Positions 19,101-27,002 of a DNA stretch of 64,000 nucleotides are shown here, in pieces. Both the position numbers and the translations under genes were made by a program. Each line of letters begins with the position of its first letter. The stretch's first letter is position 1. Source of the DNA: Clostridia bacterium (GTDB lineage Bacteria; Bacillota; Clostridia; Christensenellales; CAG-138); the NCBI GenBank assembly GCA_017438865.1, contig JAFRUN010000064.1, positions 1-64,000 of the forward strand, written 5' to 3'. Under the pieces are notes generated by a model. It searched no databases and was not told where the DNA came from. It saw nothing but the letters and a program-made list of their open reading frames with translations.

Positions 19101-19672
19101 ATTACCGCACGGTATCCGAACGCCATGAATCGCTTTCGACGCAGTATGCCGACCTCGAAAAGGCAAAGACCGACCTGTATACGCTGATCGGGCAGCTGAC
19201 CAAAACGATGGAGCAGACTTTCGTCGTCGAATTTCAGAAGATCCAGCAGAACTTTGCGGACACGTTCACGGAGCTGTTCGGCGGCGGGTACGCGGAGCTG
19301 CGGCTTTCGGACAAAAACGACGTCTTAAACTGCGACATCGACATCATCGCGCAGCCCCCGGGAAAGAAACTGCAGCTTCTGTCGCTTCTTTCCGGCGGCG
19401 AACGCGCGCTGACGGCGATCGCTCTGCTGTTCGCCATGCTGAAGCGCAAAGCGCCGGCGTTCTGCGTGCTCGACGAGATCGAGACCTCGCTGGACGAGGC
19501 GAACGTTTCGAAGTTCGCAAACTATCTGAAAGCGTATTCCGACGAAACGCAGTTCATCATCATCACGCACCGTAAAGGCAGCATGGAGGTTTGCGACACG
19601 CTGTACGGCGTCGCGATGGAGGAGAAGGGCATCTCGGGTATCGTCTCGGCAAGATTCGGAGAAACGGCATAA
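16112..19672 (+). CDS. smc: Chromosome partition protein SMC
   Basis: 1186 residues, normal for SMC. The ATPase head is split between the termini: Walker A GPNGSGKSNI at 31-40, signature LSGGERALTAIALLF and Walker B VLDEIETSLDEANV near the C-terminus. Long antiparallel coiled coils (about 165-500 and 680-1020) flank a hinge domain around 510-670. With ScpAB it compacts and segregates chromosomes. It is coupled to rnc and ftsY by short overlaps. Confidence 0.97.
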   Translation: MRLTRLDISGFKSFAKKTELQFGSGITAVIGPNGSGKSNIADAVRWVLGEQSARALRGSKMEDVIFNGTQKRKPQSMCEVTLTFDNTDHLLPVDYDEVAVTRRMYRSGESEYVLNGRGCRLKDISELFRDTGIGKDGYSIISQGRVDEILSNKSGDRRTALEEAAGVMRYRVRKEEAERKLENTERNMERIADTLKELGERLEPLKEQSAAARAYLKLREELKDLEVNLFLYNNDRIRERLKTLAEQTSALEADIELNEAQNRTLGEQSLELEAQVREIDERASAQQNKVIEMLSGVESHVGESNLLIERREHAKKEIERVGAERDGALRACDELRAQIAANEQGEANVEELAALTERINAETGAIKETDDAIAAREAAVEAQKAAVMEAMNRLADAKSDLSRFDTMAAALKDRLAALDGEDAEAKAKVDALKAEAETARGAEREQAEKMNGHVAARKEAQRERLEMESDFLAAQAELRIAEQNVGALSSREHVLSEMVRSHEGYQNSVRAVLTAAENDVALKQCVIGPVAELLKVPKKLETAIGMSLGGSLQNIVTTTAEDAKTVIEYARKNDLGRVTLLPLTLLVPNPLNEKERALLHEPGVVGLASELIGCDRRVETVAEYLLGRTVITEDLDAAIALRKKSHNAFHIATLLGDFLSTGGTMTGGSIKKSGFSLLGREREVEEIKKQLKTAEKTVAEKQDAIEAQKKQMLLKDTQIDAFLAAAHEDELELVRLKEQREIIERDLKDAEEAVQELFDERGDVSESIEDIEKRRAAAASVQDDIQKQNLLSTEDIRREQIAIGEAKNARELRAAALTESRIRLTALEKEADARRAEHQRLSRELALTEQRVASFEAEIGTLSESVEAADARLSEMEKSISGEQEALSAAKEAHSKLEAERTRINELLSQYRHERDALAETYRALDERRHKNELSASRMEMELQSSADRIWEEYELTYENAQALRHDIAVGATQQRVGALKSEIKGLGDVNVSAIEDYRTVSERHESLSTQYADLEKAKTDLYTLIGQLTKTMEQTFVVEFQKIQQNFADTFTELFGGGYAELRLSDKNDVLNCDIDIIAQPPGKKLQLLSLLSGGERALTAIALLFAMLKRKAPAFCVLDEIETSLDEANVSKFANYLKAYSDETQFIIITHRKGSMEVCDTLYGVAMEEKGISGIVSARFGETA

Positions 19673-20592
19673 TGGAGAGTAAAGAAAAGAAAAAGAGCTG
19701 GCTTTCCCGCCTGAAGGAAGGTCTGCACAAAACGAACAACTGGTTTTCCACGCTGTTCAACAAGGACGGCATCAACGACGACTTCTACGAGGAGCTCGAA
19801 GAGGCGATGATCCTTGCGGACATGGGCATGGAGACTGCGGAACGGCTTCTGGACGATCTGCGCGAGCGCGTCAAGGCGGAAAAGCTCACCGAGCGGGCAC
19901 AGGCAAAGCAGGCGCTGGAACGGCTGATCGCGGACACGGTTCGCACCGACAAGCCGTTTTTGGGCGACGAAGGACCGGCGGTGCTTCTGATCGTCGGCGT
20001 CAACGGCGTCGGCAAAACGACCACGATCGGCAAAATCGCAAACGAGTACGCATCAGCCGGCAGAAAGCCCATGATCGCGGCGGCGGATACCTTCCGCGCC
20101 GCGGCGGCGGAACAGCTCGGCGAGTGGGCAAACCGCGCAAATGTTCCGATGGTGCGGCATCGGGAGGGCGCGGACCCGGCGGCGGTCGTATTTGACGCGA
20201 TCGCTTCGTACCGCGCGAAGGGCTGCGATCTGCTGCTCGTCGATACCGCGGGGCGGCTGCACAACAAGAAGAACCTGATGAACGAGCTCAACAAGATCCG
20301 CCGCGTCATCGCGCGGGAGCTTCCCGACACGCCGTGCGAGGTTTTGCTCGTGCTTGACGCGACGACCGGACAGAACGCCGTGGCGCAGGCGGAGGCGTTC
20401 CTCGAAGTCTGCGAGCTCACGGGCGTGATCCTCACCAAGCTCGACGGCACCGCAAAGGGCGGTGTGACCGTGCAGATAAGCGATACGCTGAAGGTGCCGA
20501 TCCGGTTCATCGGCGTGGGCGAGGGGATCGACGATCTCAAGCGCTTCGACGCGGACGAATTCGCTGCGGCGCTTCTGGAGACAGACGAATAA
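19672..20592 (+). CDS. ftsY: Signal recognition particle receptor FtsY
   Basis: 306 residues from the ATG that overlaps the smc stop by one base. FtsY is the SRP receptor GTPase for co-translational membrane targeting. The NG domain shows GVNGVGKTTTIGKIA (G1), DTFRAAAAEQL (G2), DTAGRLHNK (G3) and TKLDGTAKGG (G4). The acidic A domain is short, as usual in Firmicutes. ffh and ylxM, often the next genes, are absent here. Confidence 0.96.
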   Translation: MESKEKKKSWLSRLKEGLHKTNNWFSTLFNKDGINDDFYEELEEAMILADMGMETAERLLDDLRERVKAEKLTERAQAKQALERLIADTVRTDKPFLGDEGPAVLLIVGVNGVGKTTTIGKIANEYASAGRKPMIAAADTFRAAAAEQLGEWANRANVPMVRHREGADPAAVVFDAIASYRAKGCDLLLVDTAGRLHNKKNLMNELNKIRRVIARELPDTPCEVLLVLDATTGQNAVAQAEAFLEVCELTGVILTKLDGTAKGGVTVQISDTLKVPIRFIGVGEGIDDLKRFDADEFAAALLETDE

Positions 20593-20599
20593 GATTTAC

Positions 20600-20625
20600 G
20601 GCGCTGTGCATACGGCGCCTTTTTT
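20600..20625 (+). terminator. Intrinsic terminator after ftsY
   Basis: Stem GGCGC (20600-20604) / GCGCC (20615-20619) with a 10-nt loop, followed by TTTTTT. Confidence 0.7.
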
Positions 20626-20634
20626 GAAAAATAT

Positions 20635-20660
20635 TGTAAGATTTCCGTTTCTTCCGCGTC
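20635..20660 (+). promoter_or_regulatory. Possible ECF-type promoter before the sigma gene
   Basis: TGTAAG at 20635-20640, 16 nt, then CGTC at 20657-20660, resembling the weak -35 plus CGTC -10 of many ECF promoters. Autoregulation is plausible, but the -35 is not canonical. Confidence 0.3.
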
Positions 20661-20673
20661 CTATAAAGGGAAG

Positions 20674-21162
20674 ATGAAACCGATGGAGACATTCGAGAGC
20701 ATTTATCGCGCATATTTCACGGACGTTTACCGCTACTGCTTAAAGCTCTGCGGAAACGCCGATGAAGCCGAGGAGCTGACCGGCGAAACCTTTTTCAAGG
20801 CGATGCAGGCATTGAAAAGCTACCGCGGCGATTGCGAAGTGCGCGTCTGGCTCTGCAGTATCGCCAAAAACAAGTACCTTTCCGAACGAAGAAAGCGGAA
20901 ACCGGAACCGCTTTCGGACACGCTCGAAAGCGCCGAACCCTCGCCGGAATCGCTTGCGATCCGGACCGACGAGGCGGAACGGGTGAGCGAGGCGGTGCAC
21001 CGTCTCGACGAGCCGTACAAGGAGGTATTCCTGCTGCGCGTGTACGGCGAAATGCCGTTCGAGCAGATCGGAAAGCTGTTCGGGAAAACAGGGAACTGGG
21101 CGTGCGTCACCTTCCACCGCGCGAAAGCGAAAATCAAAGCCGAACTGGAGGAAACACCATGA
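20674..21162 (+). CDS. ECF-type sigma-70 factor
   Basis: 162 residues. Region 2 lies at about 5-70 (IYRAYFTDVYRYCLKLCGNADEAEE) and region 4 at about 100-155 (LDEPYKEVFLLRVYGEMPFEQIGKLFGKT), separated by a charged linker with no sigma1.1 or sigma3. Starts at 20674 and 20683 are both possible. The stop overlaps the next gene (ATGA), which encodes a zinc-finger membrane protein, the usual sigma/anti-sigma pair. The regulon is unknown. Confidence 0.9.
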   Translation: MKPMETFESIYRAYFTDVYRYCLKLCGNADEAEELTGETFFKAMQALKSYRGDCEVRVWLCSIAKNKYLSERRKRKPEPLSDTLESAEPSPESLAIRTDEAERVSEAVHRLDEPYKEVFLLRVYGEMPFEQIGKLFGKTGNWACVTFHRAKAKIKAELEETP

Positions 21163-22187
21163 AGGACTGCGGGATCGTAAAGGACCTTTTGCCGCTTGTT
21201 GCGGAACATATGGCGAGCGAGGAATCGACCGCCTTTGTAGAAGAACATTTGAAAACCTGCGCGGACTGCAAAGCCGCGTTCGAAGCCATGCAAGCGCCGG
21301 TGGAAACCGAACCCGCCGCACCCCTGAAAACCGTGCGCAGGGGCGTCAAAAAGCGCGGACTTCTGCTCGCGGGGCTGATCGCGTGCCTGGTCGCCGCGCT
21401 GTTTTTCGGCGTGTTTACACGGCTGAAAAAAGTGATTCCCGTGACGTCCGCCGATGCTGCGTTTGAATCAATCGAGATCGACGGAGGGATTCAGTATGAG
21501 ATGCACGGAAATGATATCTACATGAAGAATATCGAAGTGGATCCCGAAACGGGAGAAGCGTTTTTCATTGCAGACGACGGGGAGAGAATCTCACTTCGGG
21601 ATCTTACCGTCCACGGTTCGGACGGAGGATTCCGACTGGAAACGGACGGGGAAAAACTGCTCGGCAAACTGGTGCTCAAAGCGAATCCTTCCGTTGATGG
21701 GATTATGATTCACGGAATCAACGGGGAACAGTTTGTAACGGCGTATACGACGCTCTGGCGCGAGTGGTTCGAACGCGGCAAGGAAGCGATTGTTGCGCAA
21801 ATACCGCTCTACGGCGTGGACGCGGTGTTCTTCGAGCCGTACAACAACACGGACCGCGAGGTGCTGTATCAGCGCGAGGGCTACACGCCGGAGGCGGGCT
21901 TTGCGCTGCCGCGGCTGGTACTGAACTATTATTTCCTGATCGCAGCGATCGGCACGGCGATCCTTGCCGTCGTGTGGCTCGTGCTGCGGCTCTGCAAAAA
22001 ACGGAAGGCAAGCCGCGTGCTCGGTCTGCTGCTGATTCTTGCAGGCAGCTTTGTGCTTGCGTTCCTTGCGGCGGGCTTCCCGGCGACGACGATCGCGCCG
22101 GTGCGGGAGCTTGCGTTCGTGCTTTTGATCGCGCTTCTGCTGATCGGCGCGGGGCTCTGCGGCAGGGCGCTGCTTCGGAAGGATTGA
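21159..22187 (+). CDS. Membrane anti-sigma factor with N-terminal zinc finger
   Basis: 342 residues. The N-terminal ZAS-type zinc finger has H30-x3-C34-x2-C37 (EEHLKTCADCK), expected to hold the upstream sigma factor. A transmembrane helix at about 65-87 is followed by an extracytoplasmic part of about 160 residues. Three more hydrophobic helices come near the C-terminus (about 250-340). The three extra helices are unusual for simple anti-sigmas. A very strong terminator follows. The signal sensed is unknown. Confidence 0.8.
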   Translation: MKDCGIVKDLLPLVAEHMASEESTAFVEEHLKTCADCKAAFEAMQAPVETEPAAPLKTVRRGVKKRGLLLAGLIACLVAALFFGVFTRLKKVIPVTSADAAFESIEIDGGIQYEMHGNDIYMKNIEVDPETGEAFFIADDGERISLRDLTVHGSDGGFRLETDGEKLLGKLVLKANPSVDGIMIHGINGEQFVTAYTTLWREWFERGKEAIVAQIPLYGVDAVFFEPYNNTDREVLYQREGYTPEAGFALPRLVLNYYFLIAAIGTAILAVVWLVLRLCKKRKASRVLGLLLILAGSFVLAFLAAGFPATTIAPVRELAFVLLIALLLIGAGLCGRALLRKD

Positions 22188-22204
22188 ACGACAAAACAGA
22201 TGTG

Positions 22205-22253
22205 AAGAGGTTGCAAAAACTCTGCGGAGTTTTTTGCAACCTCTTTTCTTTTT
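22205..22253 (+). terminator. Strong intrinsic terminator after the anti-sigma gene
   Basis: 18-bp stem (22205-22222 with 22227-22245, one bulged T), TGCG loop, then a T-rich tract. Confidence 0.92.
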
Positions 22254-22298
22254 GTAAAGGATATGGTATACTGTATGCTAACATAGGAGGATTGTGGG

Positions 22299-22991
22299 AT
22301 GAAACGAGTTTTGATCAAGGTCAGCGGCGAAGCGCTTTCGAGCGCGAATCAGCCGGTCTGTTTTGAAAAGGTCGAGGAAACCGCGCGCGAGATCAAGCTG
22401 CTTTTCGACGCGGGACTCGAGATCGGCATCGTGGTCGGCGGCGGCAACATCGTCCGCGGACGCGACACCGTCATGCAGGTACGCTCGCGCATGGACAGCA
22501 TGGGCATGCTCTCTACCGCGATCAACACGCTCGCGCTGCAGGACTGCCTCGAGCGGCAGGGGATCCCGACGCTTGCGATGAGCGCGGTCGCCATGCACCG
22601 CTTCATCGACGAGTACACCGCCCGCGGCGCGCGGAAGGCGCTCGACGAAGGCAAGGTCGTGCTGTTTGCCTGCGGAACCGGCTGCCCGTACTTCTCGACG
22701 GACACGGCGTCCACGCTGCGCGCGCTGGAGATCGGCGCGGACACGCTTTTGATGGCGAAGAATGTCGACGCGGTTTACAGCGCGGACCCGAAGGTTGATC
22801 CGAATGCGATCCGCTACGATCATCTGACCTATGACAAGGTGATCCGGGACAATCTGAAGGCGATCGACATGAGCGCGATCGCCATGTGCCGCGACAACAA
22901 TCTGCCGATCCTCGTGTTCGCAAGGAGCGAGATCGACAAGGTCGCGAAGGGCGAAACCGTCGGCACGCGCATCGACGGAAATGATGCTTGA
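22299..22991 (+). CDS. pyrH: UMP kinase
   Basis: 230 residues. PyrH phosphorylates UMP to UDP. It belongs to the amino-acid kinase fold: KVSGEAL near the N-terminus, VVGGGNIVRGRD near 46-57, and the DTLLMAKNVDAVYSADPK block near 148-165. TAGGAGG precedes the ATG. A TATACT box at 22267-22272 could be its -10, though no good -35 pairs with it. It is followed by frr, the normal order (tsf and rpsB are not in the window). Confidence 0.95.
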   Translation: MKRVLIKVSGEALSSANQPVCFEKVEETAREIKLLFDAGLEIGIVVGGGNIVRGRDTVMQVRSRMDSMGMLSTAINTLALQDCLERQGIPTLAMSAVAMHRFIDEYTARGARKALDEGKVVLFACGTGCPYFSTDTASTLRALEIGADTLLMAKNVDAVYSADPKVDPNAIRYDHLTYDKVIRDNLKAIDMSAIAMCRDNNLPILVFARSEIDKVAKGETVGTRIDGNDA

Positions 22992-23017
22992 AACCGGCGG
23001 GCAAACCGTTGTATAAT
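22988..23017 (+). promoter_or_regulatory. Sigma-A promoter for frr
   Basis: -35 TTGAAA at 22988-22993, 18-nt spacer, perfect -10 TATAAT at 23012-23017; overlaps the pyrH stop. Confidence 0.75.
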
Positions 23018-23052
23018 ATCTATTTGAACGAAACCATAAGGAGGGATCCGAT

Positions 23053-23610
23053 ATGCCGATGGAACTGATCGATGAATACAAAGAAAGAATGACCAAAACG
23101 CTGAACGTTTTGAAGGCGGAGCTTGCGGGACTTCGCGCAGGCCGTGCGAACGCGCAGGTGCTGGACCGCATTGCCGTGGATTATTACGGCACGATGACGC
23201 CGATCAATCAGCTGGGCAACATCTCTACGCCCGAGCCGCGCATGCTGATCATTGCGCTGTGGGATACCAAGATGATCCCCGCGGTCGAGAAGGCGATCCA
23301 GAAGTCCGATCTCGGCATCAACCCGGCGAACGACGGCAAGATCATCCGTCTTGTCTTCCCGGAACTGACCGAGGAGCGCAGAAAGGACCTCGTGAAGACC
23401 GTCCGCAAAAAGGGCGAGGAGAGTAAGGTCGCGATCCGCAACATCCGCCGCGATCTGAACGATCAGATCAAGAAGCAGAAGAAGGACGGCACGCTGACCG
23501 AGGACGATCAGAAGCGCATGGAGGAGAAGGGGCAGAAAGCGACCGACGAGTTCATCAAGGACATCGACGCCATCCTCGCGGCGAAGGAAAAGGAGATCCT
23601 TTCGGTTTGA
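23053..23610 (+). CDS. frr: Ribosome recycling factor
   Basis: 185 residues, the exact family size. RRF splits post-termination ribosomes with EF-G. Typical segments are [14 protein letters not shown] near 26-39, [15 protein letters not shown] near 44-58, and the helical C-terminus with [17 protein letters not shown] before the start. The stop overlaps a TTG-started small ORF. Confidence 0.97.
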   Translation: MPMELIDEYKERMTKTLNVLKAELAGLRAGRANAQVLDRIAVDYYGTMTPINQLGNISTPEPRMLIIALWDTKMIPAVEKAIQKSDLGINPANDGKIIRLVFPELTEERRKDLVKTVRKKGEESKVAIRNIRRDLNDQIKKQKKDGTLTEDDQKRMEEKGQKATDEFIKDIDAILAAKEKEILSV

Positions 23611-23801
23611 CGAACGTCCTGGGCTGGAAGCTGAATGCGGCAAAAGCGCAGCTGAACGCGGAAGGGAAAACCGTCCGCCTTGTCGAGGTACGCTCGAAAA
23701 AGGGCGGAAAGGGCGACGATCGGCGCGTGATCAAAACGGTCGAATCTGAGGGGGAAACGATCGTTTACTGGTCCGCGTTTCAAACGGAGATCAGGGCGTA
23801 A
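23607..23801 (+). CDS. Small PASTA-like protein downstream of frr
   Basis: 64 residues, starting at a TTG that overlaps the frr stop. The pattern ([17 protein letters not shown], then [32 protein letters not shown]) resembles one PASTA domain: a helix, a variable strand, an RVI-type strand, and a final hydrophobic strand. There is no signal peptide or membrane segment, so it would be cytoplasmic, unlike normal PASTA modules. I do not know its function. The codon use looks like its neighbours. A real gene is likely but not certain. Confidence 0.55.
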   Translation: MTNVLGWKLNAAKAQLNAEGKTVRLVEVRSKKGGKGDDRRVIKTVESEGETIVYWSAFQTEIRA

Positions 23802-23823
23802 CGCTCTGGCCGCACAGTATAAC

Positions 23824-23862
23824 GGAAAAAAGGGGGCGCTGCGTTTTGACGCGACAGCCCCC
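23824..23862 (-). terminator. Intrinsic terminator facing the minus strand, inside a plus-strand operon
   Basis: GGGGGC (23832-23837) pairs with GCCCCC (23857-23862), with an inner GCGT/ACGC stem. The T run lies on the minus-strand side (AAAAAA at about 23826-23831 on the plus strand). No minus-strand gene is recognised upstream of it. Confidence 0.55.
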
Positions 23863-23882
23863 GCTTGTTCAATAGGAGCCAT

Positions 23883-24626
23883 ATGAGAAAGTACAGCGAA
23901 CAGGAACTGATCGCGTTCGGGCTCGTTCCGGACCGGATCCCGAAGCACATTGCGATCGTCATGGACGGCAACGGACGCTGGGCGACCGCGAAGGGACTTC
24001 CGCGTCCGGCGGGACACCGCGCCGGCGTGAGCGCGGTCAAGGAGATCATCCGCTTTACCTCGGATATCGGCGCGGAATCGCTGACGCTGTATGCGTTTTC
24101 CACTGAAAACCGTAAGCGCCCGAAGGAGGAAGTCGGGCTTTTGTGCGGGCTGCTGATCGAGAGCGTCAATCGCGAGATCGACGAGCTGCACGCGAACAAC
24201 GTCTGTATCAAGAGCATCGGCGACCTTTCCTGGTTCCCGACGGCGGTGCAGGAGACCGTGCGCGCCGCAGAGGAGAAGACGAAGAACAACACGGGACTCA
24301 AGGTCAACGTCGCGCTGAACTACGGCGGAAGGGCGGAGCTCGTGCGCGCCATGCGGCTTGCGTTTGCCGAATCGGAAGATGCGGACGAGAGCACGATCGC
24401 AAAGCACCTTTATACGGCGCGATCCGGCGACGTGGACCTTCTGATCCGCACCGGCGGCGAGGCGCGCATCTCGAATTTCCTGCTGTGGCAGATCGCGTAC
24501 GCCGAGCTGTATTTTACGGACGTGATGTGGCCGGACTTTACGCGCGAAGAACTTATCAAGGCGCTGAAGGATTTTGCCGGCCGCGATCGCCGTTTCGGCG
24601 GACTGAATGCGAACGGGGCGAAATAG
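23883..24626 (+). CDS. uppS: Isoprenyl (undecaprenyl) diphosphate synthase
   Basis: 247 residues from ATG 23883, supported by AGGAG five bases upstream; a TTG at 23865 is also in frame. UppS condenses isopentenyl diphosphate onto farnesyl diphosphate to make the cell-wall lipid carrier. The cis-prenyltransferase motif IAIVMDGNGRWA lies near 27-38; LTLYAFSTENRKRP and RTGGEARISNFLLWQ are also present. dxr follows directly, and cdsA, usually in between, is missing. Confidence 0.95.
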   Translation: MRKYSEQELIAFGLVPDRIPKHIAIVMDGNGRWATAKGLPRPAGHRAGVSAVKEIIRFTSDIGAESLTLYAFSTENRKRPKEEVGLLCGLLIESVNREIDELHANNVCIKSIGDLSWFPTAVQETVRAAEEKTKNNTGLKVNVALNYGGRAELVRAMRLAFAESEDADESTIAKHLYTARSGDVDLLIRTGGEARISNFLLWQIAYAELYFTDVMWPDFTREELIKALKDFAGRDRRFGGLNANGAK

Positions 24627-24627
24627 A

Positions 24628-25776
24628 ATGAAAAAAGAGGTTTTGCTGCTCGGTTCAACCGGCTCGATCGGAACGCAGACGCTCGACGTGCTGAAAGCGC
24701 ATGCCGACCGTTTCTCGCTGCTCGGTCTTTCGTGCAGAAGCGACGTCGAAACGCTGTACCGGCAGGCGAACGAATGGAAACCGAAGTTTGTCGCGGCGGA
24801 AGCGCCGATCGACGCAACGCGGCTGCCCGCGGGCACGGTCGCCTTTTCGGGCAGGGACGCGGCGGTGAAGATCGCCGAAGCGGCGGACGCGGACGTCACC
24901 GTGCTCGCGATCTCCGGCTATGCGGCGCTTTTGCCCCTGCTTGCAGCGATCCGGCACGGAAAACGCATTGCGATCGCAAACAAGGAGAGCTTGGTGTGCG
25001 GCGGGGCGCTGGTCGACGCGGCGCTCAAAGCATACGGCGCGGCGCTTTTGCCGATCGACAGCGAACAGAGCGCGATCTTCCAATGCCTGCAAAACGGCGG
25101 GCGGGACGAGGTGAAGCGCCTGATCCTGACCGCTTCGGGCGGACCGTTCTTCCGCAAAACGCGCGAAGAATTGAAGGATGTTTCGCTCGACGACGCGCTG
25201 AACCACCCGACGTGGCGCATGGGCAGAAAGATCACGCTCGATTCCGCGACGCTCATGAACAAAGGGCTGGAGATCATCGAGGCGAGCCGCCTGTTTCACT
25301 TCGATGCGGATCACATTTCGGTACTGATCCATCCGCAGTCGATCGTGCACAGCATGGTCGAATACCGCGACGGAACGATCATGGCAAACCTCAGCAAGCC
25401 CGATATGCGTCTGCCGATCCAGTACGCGCTGACGTACCCCGCACGCGCGGAAAGCGTGTGCAGACCGCTTTCGCTCGATCTCGAGCATCCGCTGGAGTTC
25501 TATCCCGCGGACCTCGATCGGTTCCGCGCGATCCGCATGGCGTACGACGCGCTTCGTTCGGACGGCGTCATGCCGACGGTCTACAACGGCGCGAACGAGC
25601 GCGCGGCGGAACTGTATTTTGCGGGGAGCATCGGGTTTGCGGACATCGAGGACTGCGTCGAAGCGGCGCTGAACGCGATCGAAAACCGTCCGGCGGACTC
25701 CGTCGAGACGATCGCGGCTGCGGACGCGGCGGCGCGGTACGCGGTCGACCGGTATAATAAATCGCTGAACCGATAA
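24628..25776 (+). CDS. dxr: 1-deoxy-D-xylulose 5-phosphate reductoisomerase
   Basis: 382 residues from ATG 24628, one base after the uppS stop. Dxr makes MEP, the first committed step of the non-mevalonate isoprenoid pathway. The NADPH-binding motif GSTGSIGTQTLDVL spans about 9-22. The metal and substrate region includes IDSEQSAIFQCL, ASGGPFF, and MGRKITLDSATLMNKGLE. Same pathway as ispG downstream. Confidence 0.96.
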   Translation: MKKEVLLLGSTGSIGTQTLDVLKAHADRFSLLGLSCRSDVETLYRQANEWKPKFVAAEAPIDATRLPAGTVAFSGRDAAVKIAEAADADVTVLAISGYAALLPLLAAIRHGKRIAIANKESLVCGGALVDAALKAYGAALLPIDSEQSAIFQCLQNGGRDEVKRLILTASGGPFFRKTREELKDVSLDDALNHPTWRMGRKITLDSATLMNKGLEIIEASRLFHFDADHISVLIHPQSIVHSMVEYRDGTIMANLSKPDMRLPIQYALTYPARAESVCRPLSLDLEHPLEFYPADLDRFRAIRMAYDALRSDGVMPTVYNGANERAAELYFAGSIGFADIEDCVEAALNAIENRPADSVETIAAADAAARYAVDRYNKSLNR

Positions 25777-25786
25777 AGGAACAAAT

Positions 25787-27001
25787 ATGACAGTCTGGTA
25801 CATTTTACTTGCAATCCTGGGCCTTTCGGTCCTCGTCATCACGCACGAGCTCGGTCATTACCTGATGGGGAAATGGCTCGGCTTTACGATCACGGAGTTT
25901 TCGGTCGGTCTCGGGCCCAAGCTCTTCGGCATCAAGGGCAAGGAGACGGAGTTCACGCTCCGTGCGCTGCCGATCGGCGGCTCCTGCCGCTTTTTCGGCG
26001 AGGACGGCAAAGAGGATGACAAAGACAAAAAGCATCCCGAGGCGTTCGAAGACGACGTCGAAAAGCCGGATGAAAAGCCGAAGGAGCCGGATCCGCGGCT
26101 ATTCTCCTCGAAGCCCGCGTGGAAGCGGTTTCTGGTCGTGCTTGCTGGCCCGCTCACCAATATCCTGACCTGCGTACTGCTCTGCTTTGTGATGCTGCTC
26201 GCGTACGGCACGGTGAACGAGGTCAGCGACGAAGGGCTCATTCAGGTGCAGGAGGTCATCGAAAACGGCCCTGCCGCGCGCGCAGGCGTGGAAAAGGGCG
26301 ACATCGTGGTCGCGCTGGACGGAAAACAGATCCGCAGCACCGCAGATCTGGACGCCGCATTGAAGAGCGCGAACGTCGAAAGCGCAACGCTGACCGTGCT
26401 GCACGGCGCAACGGTCGATATAAAGACAACCTCAGAGGGGCACGTCGACACGTTTACCCCTGCGCTTTCGGGCGGGGAAACGCGAACGTTGACACTCACG
26501 AATCTTTTGGATCAGGAAACCGGCAACAAGATGGTAAAGATTATGTACGTCACGTTGCCGTACCGGCAGGTCACGGAGCATTATTCCGTCTGGAAAGCGG
26601 CGTATATGGCGTTCCCGGAGACATGGGATCTCGGAAAGGCGGTCTATCAGTCGCTCGGCATGCTGATCACGGGACAGGCAAGCTGCCGCGACGTGACCGG
26701 CGTGGTCGGGACCGTCGATTTCATGTCGGATGCGATGGCGGAAAGCCGCTCGGCGTCCGCCGCGTGGGAGACGTTCCTGTGGTTCATGGCGCTGATTGCG
26801 GTGAACCTCGGCATCATCAATCTTTTGCCGCTGCCCGCGCTGGACGGCGGGCGGCTGATCTTTATCATCATCGAAATGATCCGCAGAAAACCGGTGCCGC
26901 CCGAAAAGGAGGGCATGGTGCATCTGATCGGCATGCTTGCGCTGCTGCTGCTGATGGCGGCGCTGACGGTCAGCGATATCTTTCGGTGCTTCGGAGGTTG
27001 A
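25787..27001 (+). CDS. rseP: M50 site-2 protease, RIP family (RseP/RasP)
   Basis: 404 residues. Intramembrane zinc metalloprotease acting on membrane-bound regulators and signal peptides. Helix 1 carries H20-E-L-G-H24; a PDZ-like region lies at about 150-230; NLLPLPALDGGRL near 345-357 supplies the third ligand aspartate. A highly charged insert of about 35-40 residues (about 70-105, rich in D, E, K and P) lies between the first core and the KPAWKRFLVVLAGP segment, longer than usual. It is plausibly the processing enzyme for the anti-sigmas seen here, by inference. Confidence 0.92.
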   Translation: MTVWYILLAILGLSVLVITHELGHYLMGKWLGFTITEFSVGLGPKLFGIKGKETEFTLRALPIGGSCRFFGEDGKEDDKDKKHPEAFEDDVEKPDEKPKEPDPRLFSSKPAWKRFLVVLAGPLTNILTCVLLCFVMLLAYGTVNEVSDEGLIQVQEVIENGPAARAGVEKGDIVVALDGKQIRSTADLDAALKSANVESATLTVLHGATVDIKTTSEGHVDTFTPALSGGETRTLTLTNLLDQETGNKMVKIMYVTLPYRQVTEHYSVWKAAYMAFPETWDLGKAVYQSLGMLITGQASCRDVTGVVGTVDFMSDAMAESRSASAAWETFLWFMALIAVNLGIINLLPLPALDGGRLIFIIIEMIRRKPVPPEKEGMVHLIGMLALLLLMAALTVSDIFRCFGG

Positions 27002-27002
27002 T

